Shown here piece after piece: positions 7,005-16,500 of a stretch of DNA of 64,000 nt. Within the stretch, counting starts at the first letter, position 1. The number at the start of each line of letters is the position of its first letter. A program made the translations under genes and the position numbers. The notes under the pieces are model-generated. The model did no database searches. It was not told where the DNA came from and was given only the letters and a program-made list of their open reading frames with translations. Origin of the DNA: an uncultured Lactobacillaceae bacterium (GTDB lineage Bacteria; Bacillota; Bacilli; Lactobacillales; Lactobacillaceae); assembly GCA_945273735.1 (NCBI GenBank), contig CALYPJ010000002.1:1-64000 (forward strand). Reading direction: 5' to 3'.

Positions 7005-9272
7005 ATGAGAAATAACGTTAAGGCTTTATTTTTTTTAACAATTTCAACTCTTTTAATTCTGATTTGTGCGGTTCCCGGTTTTGTAAAAATTAATTTATCA
7101 ACTTCCGTGATTGGTTATCAACGCAGTGTTTTGACAATTACTGCTTGCTTGACTTTGAATAGCCTGATTTTTTATTTTTGTGCTTGCAAAAAAGGATGGT
7201 GGGGTATAGGAGGCGTAATTTTAGCATTAGGAGGGGAGTTTGGAGTTTTATATGTTTTATTTCCAAATCAAGAATCTGGTCAGTGGTTCAGTCATTTCTT
7301 TCAAATAATTGGCCAAGAATTAAATAACCTTAGTCATTTTAATTTTGTTGTGATCCCCCAAGAATTAGCTACTTTTATTGCTTTGAGCTTAGTTAATTTG
7401 ACCCTATGGATTAGTATTTACCATCAAGTTTGGTATTTGTCTTTTCCCTTGATTTTAGTTTATTTACTTTCACTTTCAGTTTTTGATAGTCATAATTATT
7501 TGAAACCAGCTATTTTAGCAATGACTATTTTTGGCATTGAAGTCTTTGCAGTGAGCAATGAATCTATTTTAAAAGCTTCTATTAAAAGTAGTCTGAAATT
7601 ATGGCTTTTAGCTGGAGGAATTTTACTAATCTCGGTAGGTATTGGTATTGTATTTCAACAATATTTTGTTCAAATGGTGCATGTAATTGATATACCAGGG
7701 ATTAAAGTTCGCAATCGCTTAAATACATTAGGCTTTTATCAAGCCCTTAATAATCAAAGTGTGGGAGTTAATTATACTGGAAAGAAATCTGGTTTTTCTT
7801 TAAATAGTCGAGAATTAGGAGGGCCGGTTTTAGATAATCAGCAGTTAATTTATCAAATTTGGGAAAAGCAACCAAATTATTTACGATTGGATGTAAAGCA
7901 TGATTATACTGGTCGAGGTTTTAGTGATCGGGTTGAGTTAGGTAAATCCTTAAAACAAAACACCATGATGCTTAATGATTTAAATTTAGCACCGTCACCA
8001 TCGTCTTCGACATTAAAAATTATTTTTGCAGACAATCAAAAAAATTTGAAAAATCAAATGATTCCACAAATATATGGTAAAACTGAATTTAAATTCAAAG
8101 AACAAAAGATTAATTCATTGACATATAACCCCGAAAATGCCCTTTTACAATACAACAATAATCAAGATCAAGTTAATCAATTAGTTTTTCAAGTTCGTAA
8201 TTATCTTTTTAGTTCTGCTAAATTACAAGAAGCTAAATTATCTGAGATTCCATTAACAGTTAAAGAGAAAAATACTAAACTGCCCAAACAACTTCCTCCC
8301 CGAATTAAAAATTTAGCAAAAAAGTTAACTAAAAATCAAGAATCACAGCTAAATAAAGTTTTGGCTATTGAAAAATATTTAAAAACTAACCCTAGATTTA
8401 CTTATACGCGTCTTGATGCGCCACATACCCCAAAAGGTCATGATTTTGTTGATTACTTCTTATTTGAATCTCCTGAAGGTTATTGTGATCATTTTGCAGC
8501 AGCGATGTTAGTCCTGTTAAGAGCGTTAAATATTCCAACGCGTTATGCGGAAGGTTATGCTCCCGGGAATTATAAACAAAAAATTGGGGAACTAAACGGG
8601 TATGAAATTCGAAGTAATAATGCTCATAGTTGGCCAGAAGTTTATTTTGCGAAAATTGGCTGGGTTCCTTTTGAACCAACTCCAGGTTTTAAACACAATG
8701 CAGGAAATCTTAAATCCCCAATAATTTCTGAAACTATTCCGCAAACTTCAAATACAAGTTCTAAAGTTAATCAGAGTTCAAGTAATAACCAAAAAATTGC
8801 TTCAAAATCAAGTACCGCTTCCTCAAAAAAAGTAAGTTTGAAGAAAAGCAAGCCTAAAGCTAAAAATTTTCCCCAAAAATCAAAAGTAAAACAAGAAAGT
8901 TATTGGCAAAAAGTACTGATTGGAAGTTTTTTGACTTTAGGCTTGGTGTTAGGATTTTGGCAACGTCGAAGACTAAGATGGCTATTTTATCTAATTCTTT
9001 TAAAATTAGGGGTAAATTCTTGTCAGATTTATCGTTTAATTTTAAATCAAGTTGAACATCAATTGCCTCGTCAAAAGGGTGAACCTTTAAAAGTTTATGC
9101 TTTCAAAATAGTTAAATATTTTCCAAAATGGGGAGAACAATTTATTGCTTTAACGCAAAATTATGAGGCCCAAGTTTATGGTAAACAAGTTAGTGATCAG
9201 CGTTTTAAGCAGCAAATAGAGCAACTTTTACAAAAGCTTGTAAAATATGCAAATAAAAAAGCTGTTTCTTAA
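7005..9272 (+). CDS. Transglutaminase-like membrane protein, TgpA type
   Basis: The 755-residue protein starts with about six membrane spans within the first 225 residues. An extracellular region follows, containing a transglutaminase-like core: Cys494 in EGYCDHFAAAM, His541 in NNAHSWPEVYF and Glu557 in WVPFEPTPGF. Then come a Ser/Lys-rich linker (about 580-630), one more span (about 638-655) and a cytoplasmic DUF4129-like tail. The Cys-His-Glu spacing fits TgpA/YebA proteins, where the third residue may be Glu. It lies 14 bases after the DUF58 gene and ends the operon. Function in lactobacilli is unknown; crosslinking or processing of an envelope protein or peptidoglycan is the usual suggestion. 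The ribosome binding site is weak. Confidence 0.9.
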   Translation: MRNNVKALFFLTISTLLILICAVPGFVKINLSTSVIGYQRSVLTITACLTLNSLIFYFCACKKGWWGIGGVILALGGEFGVLYVLFPNQESGQWFSHFFQIIGQELNNLSHFNFVVIPQELATFIALSLVNLTLWISIYHQVWYLSFPLILVYLLSLSVFDSHNYLKPAILAMTIFGIEVFAVSNESILKASIKSSLKLWLLAGGILLISVGIGIVFQQYFVQMVHVIDIPGIKVRNRLNTLGFYQALNNQSVGVNYTGKKSGFSLNSRELGGPVLDNQQLIYQIWEKQPNYLRLDVKHDYTGRGFSDRVELGKSLKQNTMMLNDLNLAPSPSSSTLKIIFADNQKNLKNQMIPQIYGKTEFKFKEQKINSLTYNPENALLQYNNNQDQVNQLVFQVRNYLFSSAKLQEAKLSEIPLTVKEKNTKLPKQLPPRIKNLAKKLTKNQESQLNKVLAIEKYLKTNPRFTYTRLDAPHTPKGHDFVDYFLFESPEGYCDHFAAAMLVLLRALNIPTRYAEGYAPGNYKQKIGELNGYEIRSNNAHSWPEVYFAKIGWVPFEPTPGFKHNAGNLKSPIISETIPQTSNTSSKVNQSSSNNQKIASKSSTASSKKVSLKKSKPKAKNFPQKSKVKQESYWQKVLIGSFLTLGLVLGFWQRRRLRWLFYLILLKLGVNSCQIYRLILNQVEHQLPRQKGEPLKVYAFKIVKYFPKWGEQFIALTQNYEAQVYGKQVSDQRFKQQIEQLLQKLVKYANKKAVS

Positions 9273-9285
9273 CAGCTTTTTTTGA
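9253..9285. terminator. Bidirectional terminator overlapping the TgpA stop codon
   Basis: AAAAAGCTGTT and AACAGCTTTTTTT form the stem, and the TAA stop at 9270-9272 lies within it. It serves the rightward moxR operon and probably also the leftward glycosyltransferase gene that ends at 9294. Confidence 0.85.
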
Positions 9286-9293
9286 ACCGGAAA

Positions 9294-10832
9294 TTAATCA
9301 GTAGGTTCTTCATGATTTAACACTTGTTGCCATTTTAACCAAACTTCATGGGGATAAAATTTTGCAGCAGCTTCGTAAGCTCGAGAGCTTAATGTTTTTT
9401 GTAAAAATGGATCTTTTAAAATATTAATTAGCGTCTTGGCCATCTGTTTCACGTCACCTTCTTTGATGAGGTAACCATGTTCGCCATCACCAACAACATC
9501 TGGATCAAAGTATTTTATGTTGTAGGTAACAATTGGAACACCGTGGTTGATAGCTTCAACCATTGATAAGGGTGAACCTTCAACACGAGAAGTACTAGCT
9601 AAGCAAATTGAATGATCATAAACTTCAGAAATATTTTGTGTATACCCGCGTAAACGAACCACATTTTGTAAAGCAAAGCGATTAATTGCAATTAAAATTT
9701 TGTTAACTTCAAAGTCGTTCATTGCGTATCCCCAGATATCAAGTTTGGCATCAGGAACTTCTTTATGTACAAGATTGAAAACACGAACTAAATCTTCTAG
9801 TCTTTTCTCTTCAGAAATTCGCGAAACGGCAATGATTGTTTTATGATCTCTTTGGTCAAAGGGGGCGTATTTAATCTTAGGATCAGCAATTCCCACTGGG
9901 ACATGATAAATTTTGGTATCCGTACTAGTAAAGCGCTTTTGAACATCCACTTGTTGAGTATGAGTTGGCACAATAATTCCATCAAATAAACCAACATGAC
10001 GTAAACCATATTCATAGTTTTCGTTAAGACGAGAATGCATTACATCGTGAGTATTAGCAACATGAGAGCTATGGATAATCATATATTTGTAAGCAGGAGT
10101 TTGCATTGTAGCTAAAGAATGAGTTAATTCCATTCGATCGGAAAAGAAATTATTAACCTTTTTGCCTTTACCATAAAGAAGATTAACGTCGTCTAAAAAT
10201 TTGCATTGAAATTCATCAACATTATTTAAAATGGTAGTTTTACCTTGATATTTAACGGTAATTTTGTCAACGGTTGGCACGTTGCGGGGATATACGTTTT
10301 TAATTTCTACAACAATATTTCCATTTAAATCGAAAAATTGTTCACAAATAGAACGTTGCTTTTCATCAATATAATTACGAGAAGATAAGAAGCCGCGTTC
10401 ATCATAGTAATCATATTTTTTAAATGTATGGCCATCGGGTTCTAGATAAACAAAAGAGGTAATTTGTTGGTTTTTAGGATTAACTTGAATTATATAATTA
10501 CAGTTTTTTTGTTTATCGTGAACTTGATAACCATAATCTGTACGATTAGTTCCCAAAAAAATAACCTGGTATTGATCGTTATTTTCATATTGATCGATAC
10601 CATTTTTAATTTTAGCTACATCTTTAGCTCCTTGATAAAAATCGAAAGCGTTTAAGTGCCAATCATTAGGAATATTAATATCTTTAAGTACCGAGTGGGT
10701 GTTAGTCCAATGTTTCACTGTTAAAATCATTGCTTCCCCGCCTTCTTCATGAAAAAGGTTCAGTCGTTTAATTTGGGCATGTTCGATTCCCGACATACTT
10801 TCGGAAATATTATTGGTAATAAAGAAATTCAT
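9294..10832 (-). CDS. Family 4 glycosyltransferase (TagE/GtfA-like)
   Basis: The 512-residue protein opens with MNFFITNNISESMSGIEHAQIKRLNLF-type sequence, seen in poly(glycerol phosphate) alpha-glucosyltransferases (TagE) and in GtfA-like protein O-glycosyltransferases. The C-terminal half is a GT-B nucleotide-sugar domain with AVSRISEEKRLEDLV (about 331-345) and the retaining E-x7-E region STSRVEGSPLSMVEA (about 425-440). The middle beta-meander (residues about 100-210) is typical of this subgroup. It would glucosylate teichoic acid or a surface protein from the cytoplasm. It stands alone, leftward, with ribosome binding site AAGGAG. No accessory Sec genes or GtfB partner are adjacent, so wall teichoic acid is the more likely acceptor, but this is inference. 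Confidence 0.88.
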   Translation of the reverse strand: MNFFITNNISESMSGIEHAQIKRLNLFHEEGGEAMILTVKHWTNTHSVLKDINIPNDWHLNAFDFYQGAKDVAKIKNGIDQYENNDQYQVIFLGTNRTDYGYQVHDKQKNCNYIIQVNPKNQQITSFVYLEPDGHTFKKYDYYDERGFLSSRNYIDEKQRSICEQFFDLNGNIVVEIKNVYPRNVPTVDKITVKYQGKTTILNNVDEFQCKFLDDVNLLYGKGKKVNNFFSDRMELTHSLATMQTPAYKYMIIHSSHVANTHDVMHSRLNENYEYGLRHVGLFDGIIVPTHTQQVDVQKRFTSTDTKIYHVPVGIADPKIKYAPFDQRDHKTIIAVSRISEEKRLEDLVRVFNLVHKEVPDAKLDIWGYAMNDFEVNKILIAINRFALQNVVRLRGYTQNISEVYDHSICLASTSRVEGSPLSMVEAINHGVPIVTYNIKYFDPDVVGDGEHGYLIKEGDVKQMAKTLINILKDPFLQKTLSSRAYEAAAKFYPHEVWLKWQQVLNHEEPTD

Positions 10833-10893
10833 TTTTACTCCTTATTTTTATTTTTTCATTAGAAATAATCTTTTATATTTTAGCCTATTCCAT

Positions 10894-10912
10894 AAGTTGA
10901 GAAAATCAACTT
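10894..10912. repeat. Short hairpin between gatD and the glycosyltransferase gene
   Basis: AAGTTGA and TCAACTT form a perfect 7-bp stem around a GAAAA loop. It lies in the 125-base gap between two leftward genes and has only a weak T-run, so it is either an inefficient gatD terminator or part of the glycosyltransferase promoter region. Confidence 0.4.
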
Positions 10913-10957
10913 CCAATAATAATTAACTAACTTTATTCAAGGATTCTAAATATTAGT

Positions 10958-11662
10958 TTAAAAACTTTCTGCTGGTAAAGGGTCAATTAAAGTGTCCCAA
11001 TTTTTTTCCGGTAGCTTTCTGTTTAAAATAATTTTTAATAGTCTTTTAGCTAAATTACCATTTCGGGTTAAGATTGGACCGTGAAAGTAAGTACCAAAGA
11101 CATTTTGATAAATAACTCCTTCACTTTGATCTTCACCATTATTGCCGTGCCCAGAAATAACTTCTCCTAGGGGTTGTTCACCAGTACCTAAAAAAGTACG
11201 TCCTTGGTGATTTTCAAAGCCATGGTAAATTTCCTGAGTTTTGGCATTTTTAATTGTAATATTACCGATAAAACGAGAATTAGCTTGATTAACAGTATAG
11301 TGAGGTAAAACCCCTAATCCAGAAATTTTTTCACCGTTGGACATAACAAAATATTGTCCCAACATTTGATATCCGCCACAAACTGCTAACATGGGGCCAC
11401 CATTTTCAATATATTCTTGCATAATAGATGCTTTTTGACGAAAATCCGGAGCCAAGACTTTTTCTTCAAAATCTTGACCGCCTCCAAATAGCATAAAGTC
11501 ATATTCATCAGCTACTAAAGGATCACCTAAAGAAACTACTTTATCGTTAACAACGATTCCCAACATTTTGGCATAATAGCGTAAAGCAACGATATTGCCA
11601 TAGTCCCCATAGGTGTTCATGATATTACCGTAAAGATGAGCAATTTGAATTGTTAAGCTCAT
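10958..11662 (-). CDS. gatD: GatD, glutamine amidotransferase subunit of lipid II isoglutaminyl synthase
   Basis: The 234-residue protein is a class I (CobB/CobQ-like) glutaminase with nucleophile Cys95 in AVCGGYQMLG and catalytic His194 in TYFHGPILTRN. The start reads IAHLYGNIMNTYGDYGNI, typical of GatD. It supplies ammonia to MurT for amidation of the alpha-carboxyl of D-Glu2 in the peptidoglycan stem, needed for efficient cross-linking in Gram-positives. Its ATG overlaps the murT stop codon (TAATG), so the two subunits are translationally coupled. All glutaminase hallmarks are intact. Confidence 0.95.
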   Translation of the reverse strand: MSLTIQIAHLYGNIMNTYGDYGNIVALRYYAKMLGIVVNDKVVSLGDPLVADEYDFMLFGGGQDFEEKVLAPDFRQKASIMQEYIENGGPMLAVCGGYQMLGQYFVMSNGEKISGLGVLPHYTVNQANSRFIGNITIKNAKTQEIYHGFENHQGRTFLGTGEQPLGEVISGHGNNGEDQSEGVIYQNVFGTYFHGPILTRNGNLAKRLLKIILNRKLPEKNWDTLIDPLPAESF

Positions 11663-13011
11663 TAAAAGCCTCCTTTAAGATAGCCACTCTTAGCTAATTG
11701 TTCACGCAATTGTAGCATTGCAGTATAAGTTGCAGCTAAGTAAATTTTTTTGGTTGGTAAGTTAGATAAATGGTTAACTAATTTAGTAAGGTCGGGTTCA
11801 ATATCTTGAGCTAGAAAGCCACCCATTTTTAGACGTACATGAATATCACGATATCTTTCCCCTCCAACGATTACTTTTTTTATTGGTGCTTGATGTAATT
11901 TTTCGAAGTCGGCATCCCAAATCCAAGAGGTATCTATCCCATCAGCATAATTGGCATTTAATAGAACGCCTAAAGAAAAAGGATCTTTTTCAGTTAACAT
12001 TAAATCAATTATGGCATTTGCGCCAACTGGATTTTTAATCAGAACAATAGTTAATTCTTTACCTTTAATATTGATAGCTTCTTGCCGACCAAAAATTTGC
12101 TGATTTTGTTCAAAAGTTCGTTGAACTGTTTCGGGTTTAATTCCTAATTCACAAGCTAAAGCATAAGCAGCTAAAGCATTATAAATATTGTATAATCCCC
12201 CAATTTCAATTCGAAAAGGCTTATGATCGATTTCAAATTCAGATTCCTTAGGAGTTAAATTATTAATTTTGGTAACAGCATAATTTAATGGGGGACGTTT
12301 AAAGTTGTCAGTAATTGAATAATATGCTCCTAAATTAGCATAAGTTAAAAATCGGTAATGTAGAATACTATGGTCAGTAGGTGATAAAACTCCGTCAGTA
12401 TTACTAGGTGCCTGTCGGTTTTCATCTTTGTTTGTTAAGTCAAATCCGTAGTAAATTTGGCGATTTTGAGGTTTATTGCGTTGAAAGATTGGTGAATCAC
12501 CATTAACAATTATGGTGGCTTGTGGAACTTTTTTAATACCTGCTAAAATTTTGTCATAAGTTGTATAAATTTCGCCATAGCGATCCATTTGATCCCGAAA
12601 AATATTAGTTAAAACGATAAATTCAGGTTTTAATGCTGCTGATACTTGGGCCATATTAGCCTCATCTACTTCTAAGATAGCAACATTTTTTTGATTTTTA
12701 GATTTGTTAGATTGTTGCATAATTAAAGTATTGACGATTCCCTGAATCATGTTAGATCCAGAAGAATTAGTCACGACTTTAAAACCAGCAGTACGCATAA
12801 TTTTAGTGCAAAGAGCGGTCGTTAGAGTTTTCCCATTAGTTCCAGTTACTAGAATAGTGGTATTTTTTTCATTAAGATTTTGCAGTAAATTTGGGTCAAT
12901 CTTTAAAGCAATTTTTCCTGGAAAAGCGGTAGCACTTCGGTGTAAAATTTTTTTTAAAATAAAATAACTGGTTTTAGCAACAAAAATTGCTAGATGAGTT
13001 CTCAATTTCAT
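11662..13011 (-). CDS. murT: MurT, Mur-ligase subunit of lipid II isoglutaminyl synthase, zinc ribbon lost
   Basis: The 449-residue protein has a Mur ligase ATP site TGTNGKTLTT (56-65), the central domain motif EVDEANM, and the C-terminal DUF1727 region with NANYADGIDTSWIWDADFE (Asp360), where MurT contributes a catalytic acid to the GatD site. It activates the D-Glu carboxylate of lipid II with ATP. MurT normally inserts a ribbon with two CxxC motifs. Here the ribbon region is recognisable (HYRFLTYANLGAYY), but the motifs read SPTD (210-213) and SITD (232-235), so all four cysteines are replaced with exact spacing kept. The ribosome binding site is GAGGA. The gene is first in a murT-gatD operon; the rest of the enzyme looks intact. 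Confidence 0.94.
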   Translation of the reverse strand: MKLRTHLAIFVAKTSYFILKKILHRSATAFPGKIALKIDPNLLQNLNEKNTTILVTGTNGKTLTTALCTKIMRTAGFKVVTNSSGSNMIQGIVNTLIMQQSNKSKNQKNVAILEVDEANMAQVSAALKPEFIVLTNIFRDQMDRYGEIYTTYDKILAGIKKVPQATIIVNGDSPIFQRNKPQNRQIYYGFDLTNKDENRQAPSNTDGVLSPTDHSILHYRFLTYANLGAYYSITDNFKRPPLNYAVTKINNLTPKESEFEIDHKPFRIEIGGLYNIYNALAAYALACELGIKPETVQRTFEQNQQIFGRQEAINIKGKELTIVLIKNPVGANAIIDLMLTEKDPFSLGVLLNANYADGIDTSWIWDADFEKLHQAPIKKVIVGGERYRDIHVRLKMGGFLAQDIEPDLTKLVNHLSNLPTKKIYLAATYTAMLQLREQLAKSGYLKGGF

Positions 13012-13139
13012 AAGTATTCCTCAAGTTTATTTTAGTAAAAGACAATAGTTTTTTATTTAGTAAATCTATTATAAATTAAAATTTACAAAGTAAAGTTATT
13101 AAAATTTAAAGATTATCTTTAATCATGTACGTTTGTCTC

Positions 13140-13168
13140 TTGACGTTTGGGGTGCTTTTAGTTAAGCT
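13140..13168 (+). promoter_or_regulatory. Candidate promoter of tRNA-Arg
   Basis: TTGACG (13140-13145), a 17-base spacer, then TAAGCT (13163-13168). The -35 matches consensus at five of six bases; the -10 is poor. The position, 12 bases before the tRNA, is right. Confidence 0.5.
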
Positions 13169-13179
13169 ATTAGTCGTGC

Positions 13180-13251
13180 GCGGGATTAGTGTAATGGATC
13201 GCACGTAGGATTCCGGTTCCTGAAATCTGGGTTCGACTCCCAGGTCCCGCA
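13180..13251 (+). tRNA. tRNA-Arg (anticodon CCG)
   Basis: A full cloverleaf can be folded: acceptor GCGGGAT/GTCCCGC with a final T-G pair, D stem GTGT/GCAC around an AATGGATC loop, anticodon stem TAGGA/TCCTG with loop TTCCGGT (anticodon CCG, reading CGG), variable loop AAAT, and T stem CTGGG/CCCAG with loop TTCGACT. The discriminator base is A at 13251, and CCA is not encoded. CGG is a rare codon in such AT-rich genomes. The gene stands alone. I see no integrase or att duplication nearby, although single tRNA-Arg genes are often integration sites. Confidence 0.95.
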
Positions 13252-13291
13252 TTTTTAATAGACTTTAATTGTTTTACGGTGTTTTTCATAA

Positions 13292-13330
13292 AATGGCAGT
13301 TAACATTTTTGAGTTAACTGTCATTTTTAT
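13292..13330 (+). terminator. Terminator downstream of tRNA-Arg
   Basis: AATGGCAGTTAAC (13292-13304) and GTTAACTGTCATT (13313-13325) form a 13-bp stem with one G-T pair, followed by TTTAT. It lies 40 bases after the tRNA. Confidence 0.75.
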
Positions 13331-13373
13331 TCTTAAAATTAGATATTACATTAAAATAATAAAAAATTTTATT

Positions 13374-13396
13374 ATTATTTTATAGTATAAAATAAT
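13374..13396. promoter_or_regulatory. Perfect AT palindrome upstream of the proteinase gene
   Basis: ATTATTTTATA, one G, then TATAAAATAAT: a perfect 11-base-arm palindrome centred on 13385, about 140 bases before the proteinase promoter. A second hairpin with a T-run, CGAAAA...TTTTCG plus T7, lies at 13480-13510. The role is unknown; an operator or the end of a short transcript are both possible. No coding sequence is visible in 13331-13577. Confidence 0.4.
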
Positions 13397-13521
13397 TTCT
13401 AATATTTAGAGTCTTTACTATTATTTTATTCACTTTTTCAAGTTTAATTGCAAGTTTATAAATTTAGGGAGTGTATTTGCGAAAAATGATTCATAAATTT
13501 TCGTTTTTTTGTATATTTTAC

Positions 13522-13550
13522 TTGTAATTTAACACAAAATCTTTTACAAT
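13522..13550 (+). promoter_or_regulatory. Promoter of the S8 proteinase gene
   Basis: TTGTAA (13522-13527), a 17-base spacer and TACAAT (13545-13550). Transcription would start near 13557, 21 bases before the ATG, leaving room for the GAAGGGAGAAG ribosome binding site. Confidence 0.75.
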
Positions 13551-13577
13551 TTTCCAAATAGCTGAAGGGAGAAGTTA

Positions 13578-16500
13578 ATGCAGAAAAAGTTATCAAGAAT
13601 CTTAGGGATTTTAGGCTCGGTTTTATTGTTGAGTCCCCCCTTAGTTCAGGTACAAACGGCTGGAGCAGTAACAACTGATTCTCCCATAAAATCAGTTGCT
13701 ACTGGGGAAAAGCAATTAGAAAACAAGTTACGAAGTGCATCAAGTAAACGTAAAGAGCAAATAAATCAAAAATATTTTAACGCAGTTAAAGATCAATTGG
13801 CAGCGCGAGGTGCTGATGTTAGTAATTTGAATTTAGAACAAGTTAAAGATCAACCAGTTAAAGTGATTGTCGAACTAAAATCGCAACCGGCTTTTAAGGA
13901 AAATATTACCCCTACTGGTTCAAATACTTCGGTTCAACAAATTGATCAAGCAAGTAATCAAGTAATTAATCAACAAAGTGAAACAAAAAAACAAGTTGAA
14001 AATATTACTGGAACTAAGGTTCGCCGTAAATATGGTTATTTATTTAACGGCTTTTCGATTATGGCAAAACCAAGTCAAATTGCACAAATTAAAAAAGTAA
14101 CCGGCGTTAAAAATGTTAGTATAGCGAAGGTTTACTATCCGCAAGATAATTCAGCGAATGAATTAGCTAATGTTCAAAAAGTTTGGGAATCAAATCATTT
14201 GAAAGGTGAAGGAATGGTAATCGCCATTCTTGATACTGGGATTGATCCAACCCATAAAGATTTACGAATTTCTGATCCTAGTAAAGAAAAAATTAGCGTT
14301 AATCAAGGGAATAATTTAGCTAAAACTTTAGGTTATGGTAAAGCTTGCAATGATAAAGTGCCGTTTGCTTATAACTATGCTGATGGTACTGACCAAACTA
14401 TCTGGGATACAGGTACTACAATGCACGGAATGCATGTTGCAGGAATTGCAGCTGCGAATGGCGAAGGCGATGATCCAATTAAAGCTGCCAAAGGGGTCGC
14501 TCCGGAAGCTCAATTGTTAGATTTAAAAGTTTTTAGTAATACATCTAGTGGTGCAACTTCTGATGATTTAATTAGTGCAATTGAAGATTCTGTAAAACTT
14601 GGTGCTGATATTATGAATATGTCTCTGGGATCAACTGCTGGAGATGTTGATTCAAAAGATCCGGAACAGATTGCAATAGTTAATGCCACTAGACAAGGAG
14701 TTATTCCTGTTATTTCTGCTGGAAATTCAGGGCTATCTAATTCTGCTAAAGGCGATAATGTACCTTTTTATAAAGCTCCTGATACGGCTACAGTGGGATC
14801 TCCAGGAGTATCACCTGAAGCCATTACCGTTGCTTCTGCTGAAAATAGTACATTAATTACTAATGTAACTAAAATCGTTGATGATAAAAATCAAGATATT
14901 ATTGGTCACTCTATTGTAGGTCAGCTATCAAAAACAGCAAAATTTGAAGATGTTTCTGGTCATGCCTTTTATATAGCTAAAAATGGCAAGGATGGTTTAC
15001 CTGGAATTGGTAATCCAGAAGACTTTGATGCTGGAGTAAAGGATAAAATTGCGGTTGTTGCCCGTGGCGCTATCGCTTTTACTGCTAAACAAAAAAATGC
15101 TAAAGCTGCTGGAGCTGTAGGATTGGTAATTATAGATAACAATCCTAATAATAGTAATCAAGGTTTTGCTTGGCTCGAAGATTTTCCTACATTAGGGGTT
15201 ACTACTAGTGATGGTAAGGATTTGATTAAGGTAATCGCAGCTACACCAGATAAAACTTATAAAATTACAGTTAGCAAACAACAAGTGCCAAACAAAGATC
15301 AAGGTAAGATGTCAACGTTTACTTCTTTTGGTCCAAACTCTAATCTTTCATTTAAACCTGATGTAACGGCACCTGGAGGCCAAATCTGGTCAATGGCTAA
15401 TGGAGATAAATACCAGAATATGAGTGGAACTTCAATGGCTGCACCATTTATTGCTGGTGCTACAGCAATTATGGTAGAAAGTTTGCAAAAAGAAGGGATT
15501 CAACTTAATAAAGATCAACTAACAAAATTTGCAAAGATTAGTTTAATGAATACAGCCAAACCAATGCTAAATCTTTCTGACAATGGTAATGTCGTTTCTC
15601 CACGTCAGCAAGGATCAGGGATGATTCAATTGGATAAAGCAGTGGATAATCGTGTTACTGCAACTACTCCTGAAGGTGATGCTGCTTTTTCATTAAAAGA
15701 AATCGGTGCAAGTACCCAAATGATAGTAACTTTGAATAATCGAAGTAACAAAGAAATTAAGTATACATTTAATAATCATGGTGGTCCTTGGACTTCCAGT
15801 GATGAATTAAATAAAGCAATTGGTGAAGTACAAATTGCAGGTGCTAGTTTAACCACGGATAAAGGATCAATTACGGTTCCAGCGAATGGTAGCGTCAATG
15901 TTACAGTTAACTTATCATTACCAATGAATTTAGAAAAACAAAAATTTGTTGAAGGCTATATTGGTTTTGATAGTGAGACTGCCCCTAATCTGGTAGTTCC
16001 TTACTTAGGTTTCTATGGTAACTGGGATCAAGTTCAAACTATTGATAAACCTGCTTTTGAAGACGAGTCTGTTTTTGGTGGCGGATACTTCCAAGATAAA
16101 GATGGTAATATTTTAGGAAGTGATTTGCCAGCAGATCAGCGAGGGGATCAAAACAATGCTCCTGATTTTAGTTCAGATACAAATAGATTAAAAAGTTATA
16201 TTAAACCGGATACCGTAGCTATTTCACCTAATGATGATGGCCATCAGGATGATGCTTATCCAACTTACTATTTATTAAAAAATTGTCGAAATCCATTATT
16301 TGAAGTTTTCAATGAACAAGGCAAATCTGTAAAAGTTTTGTATAAGGATACTTATCTTCGTAAATCATTCTATGACGCTAATGGGGGAAGTTTTACTACA
16401 GTTAGTGATACGCAACTAGGTTGGAATGGCAAAGCATGGGATAAAGCTAAAGGTAAGGAATTACCAGTTACTGATGGTGTTTATACTTATCGCTTTAAAG

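Noticed and set aside
8398..8679. 93-residue leftward frame inside the transglutaminase gene
   Set aside because: It covers the catalytic core of the real gene and has no independent support.
13180..13600. tRNA-Arg as a mobile element attachment site
   Set aside because: No integrase, no direct repeat of the tRNA 3' end that I could see, and the adjacent genes have host-like composition.
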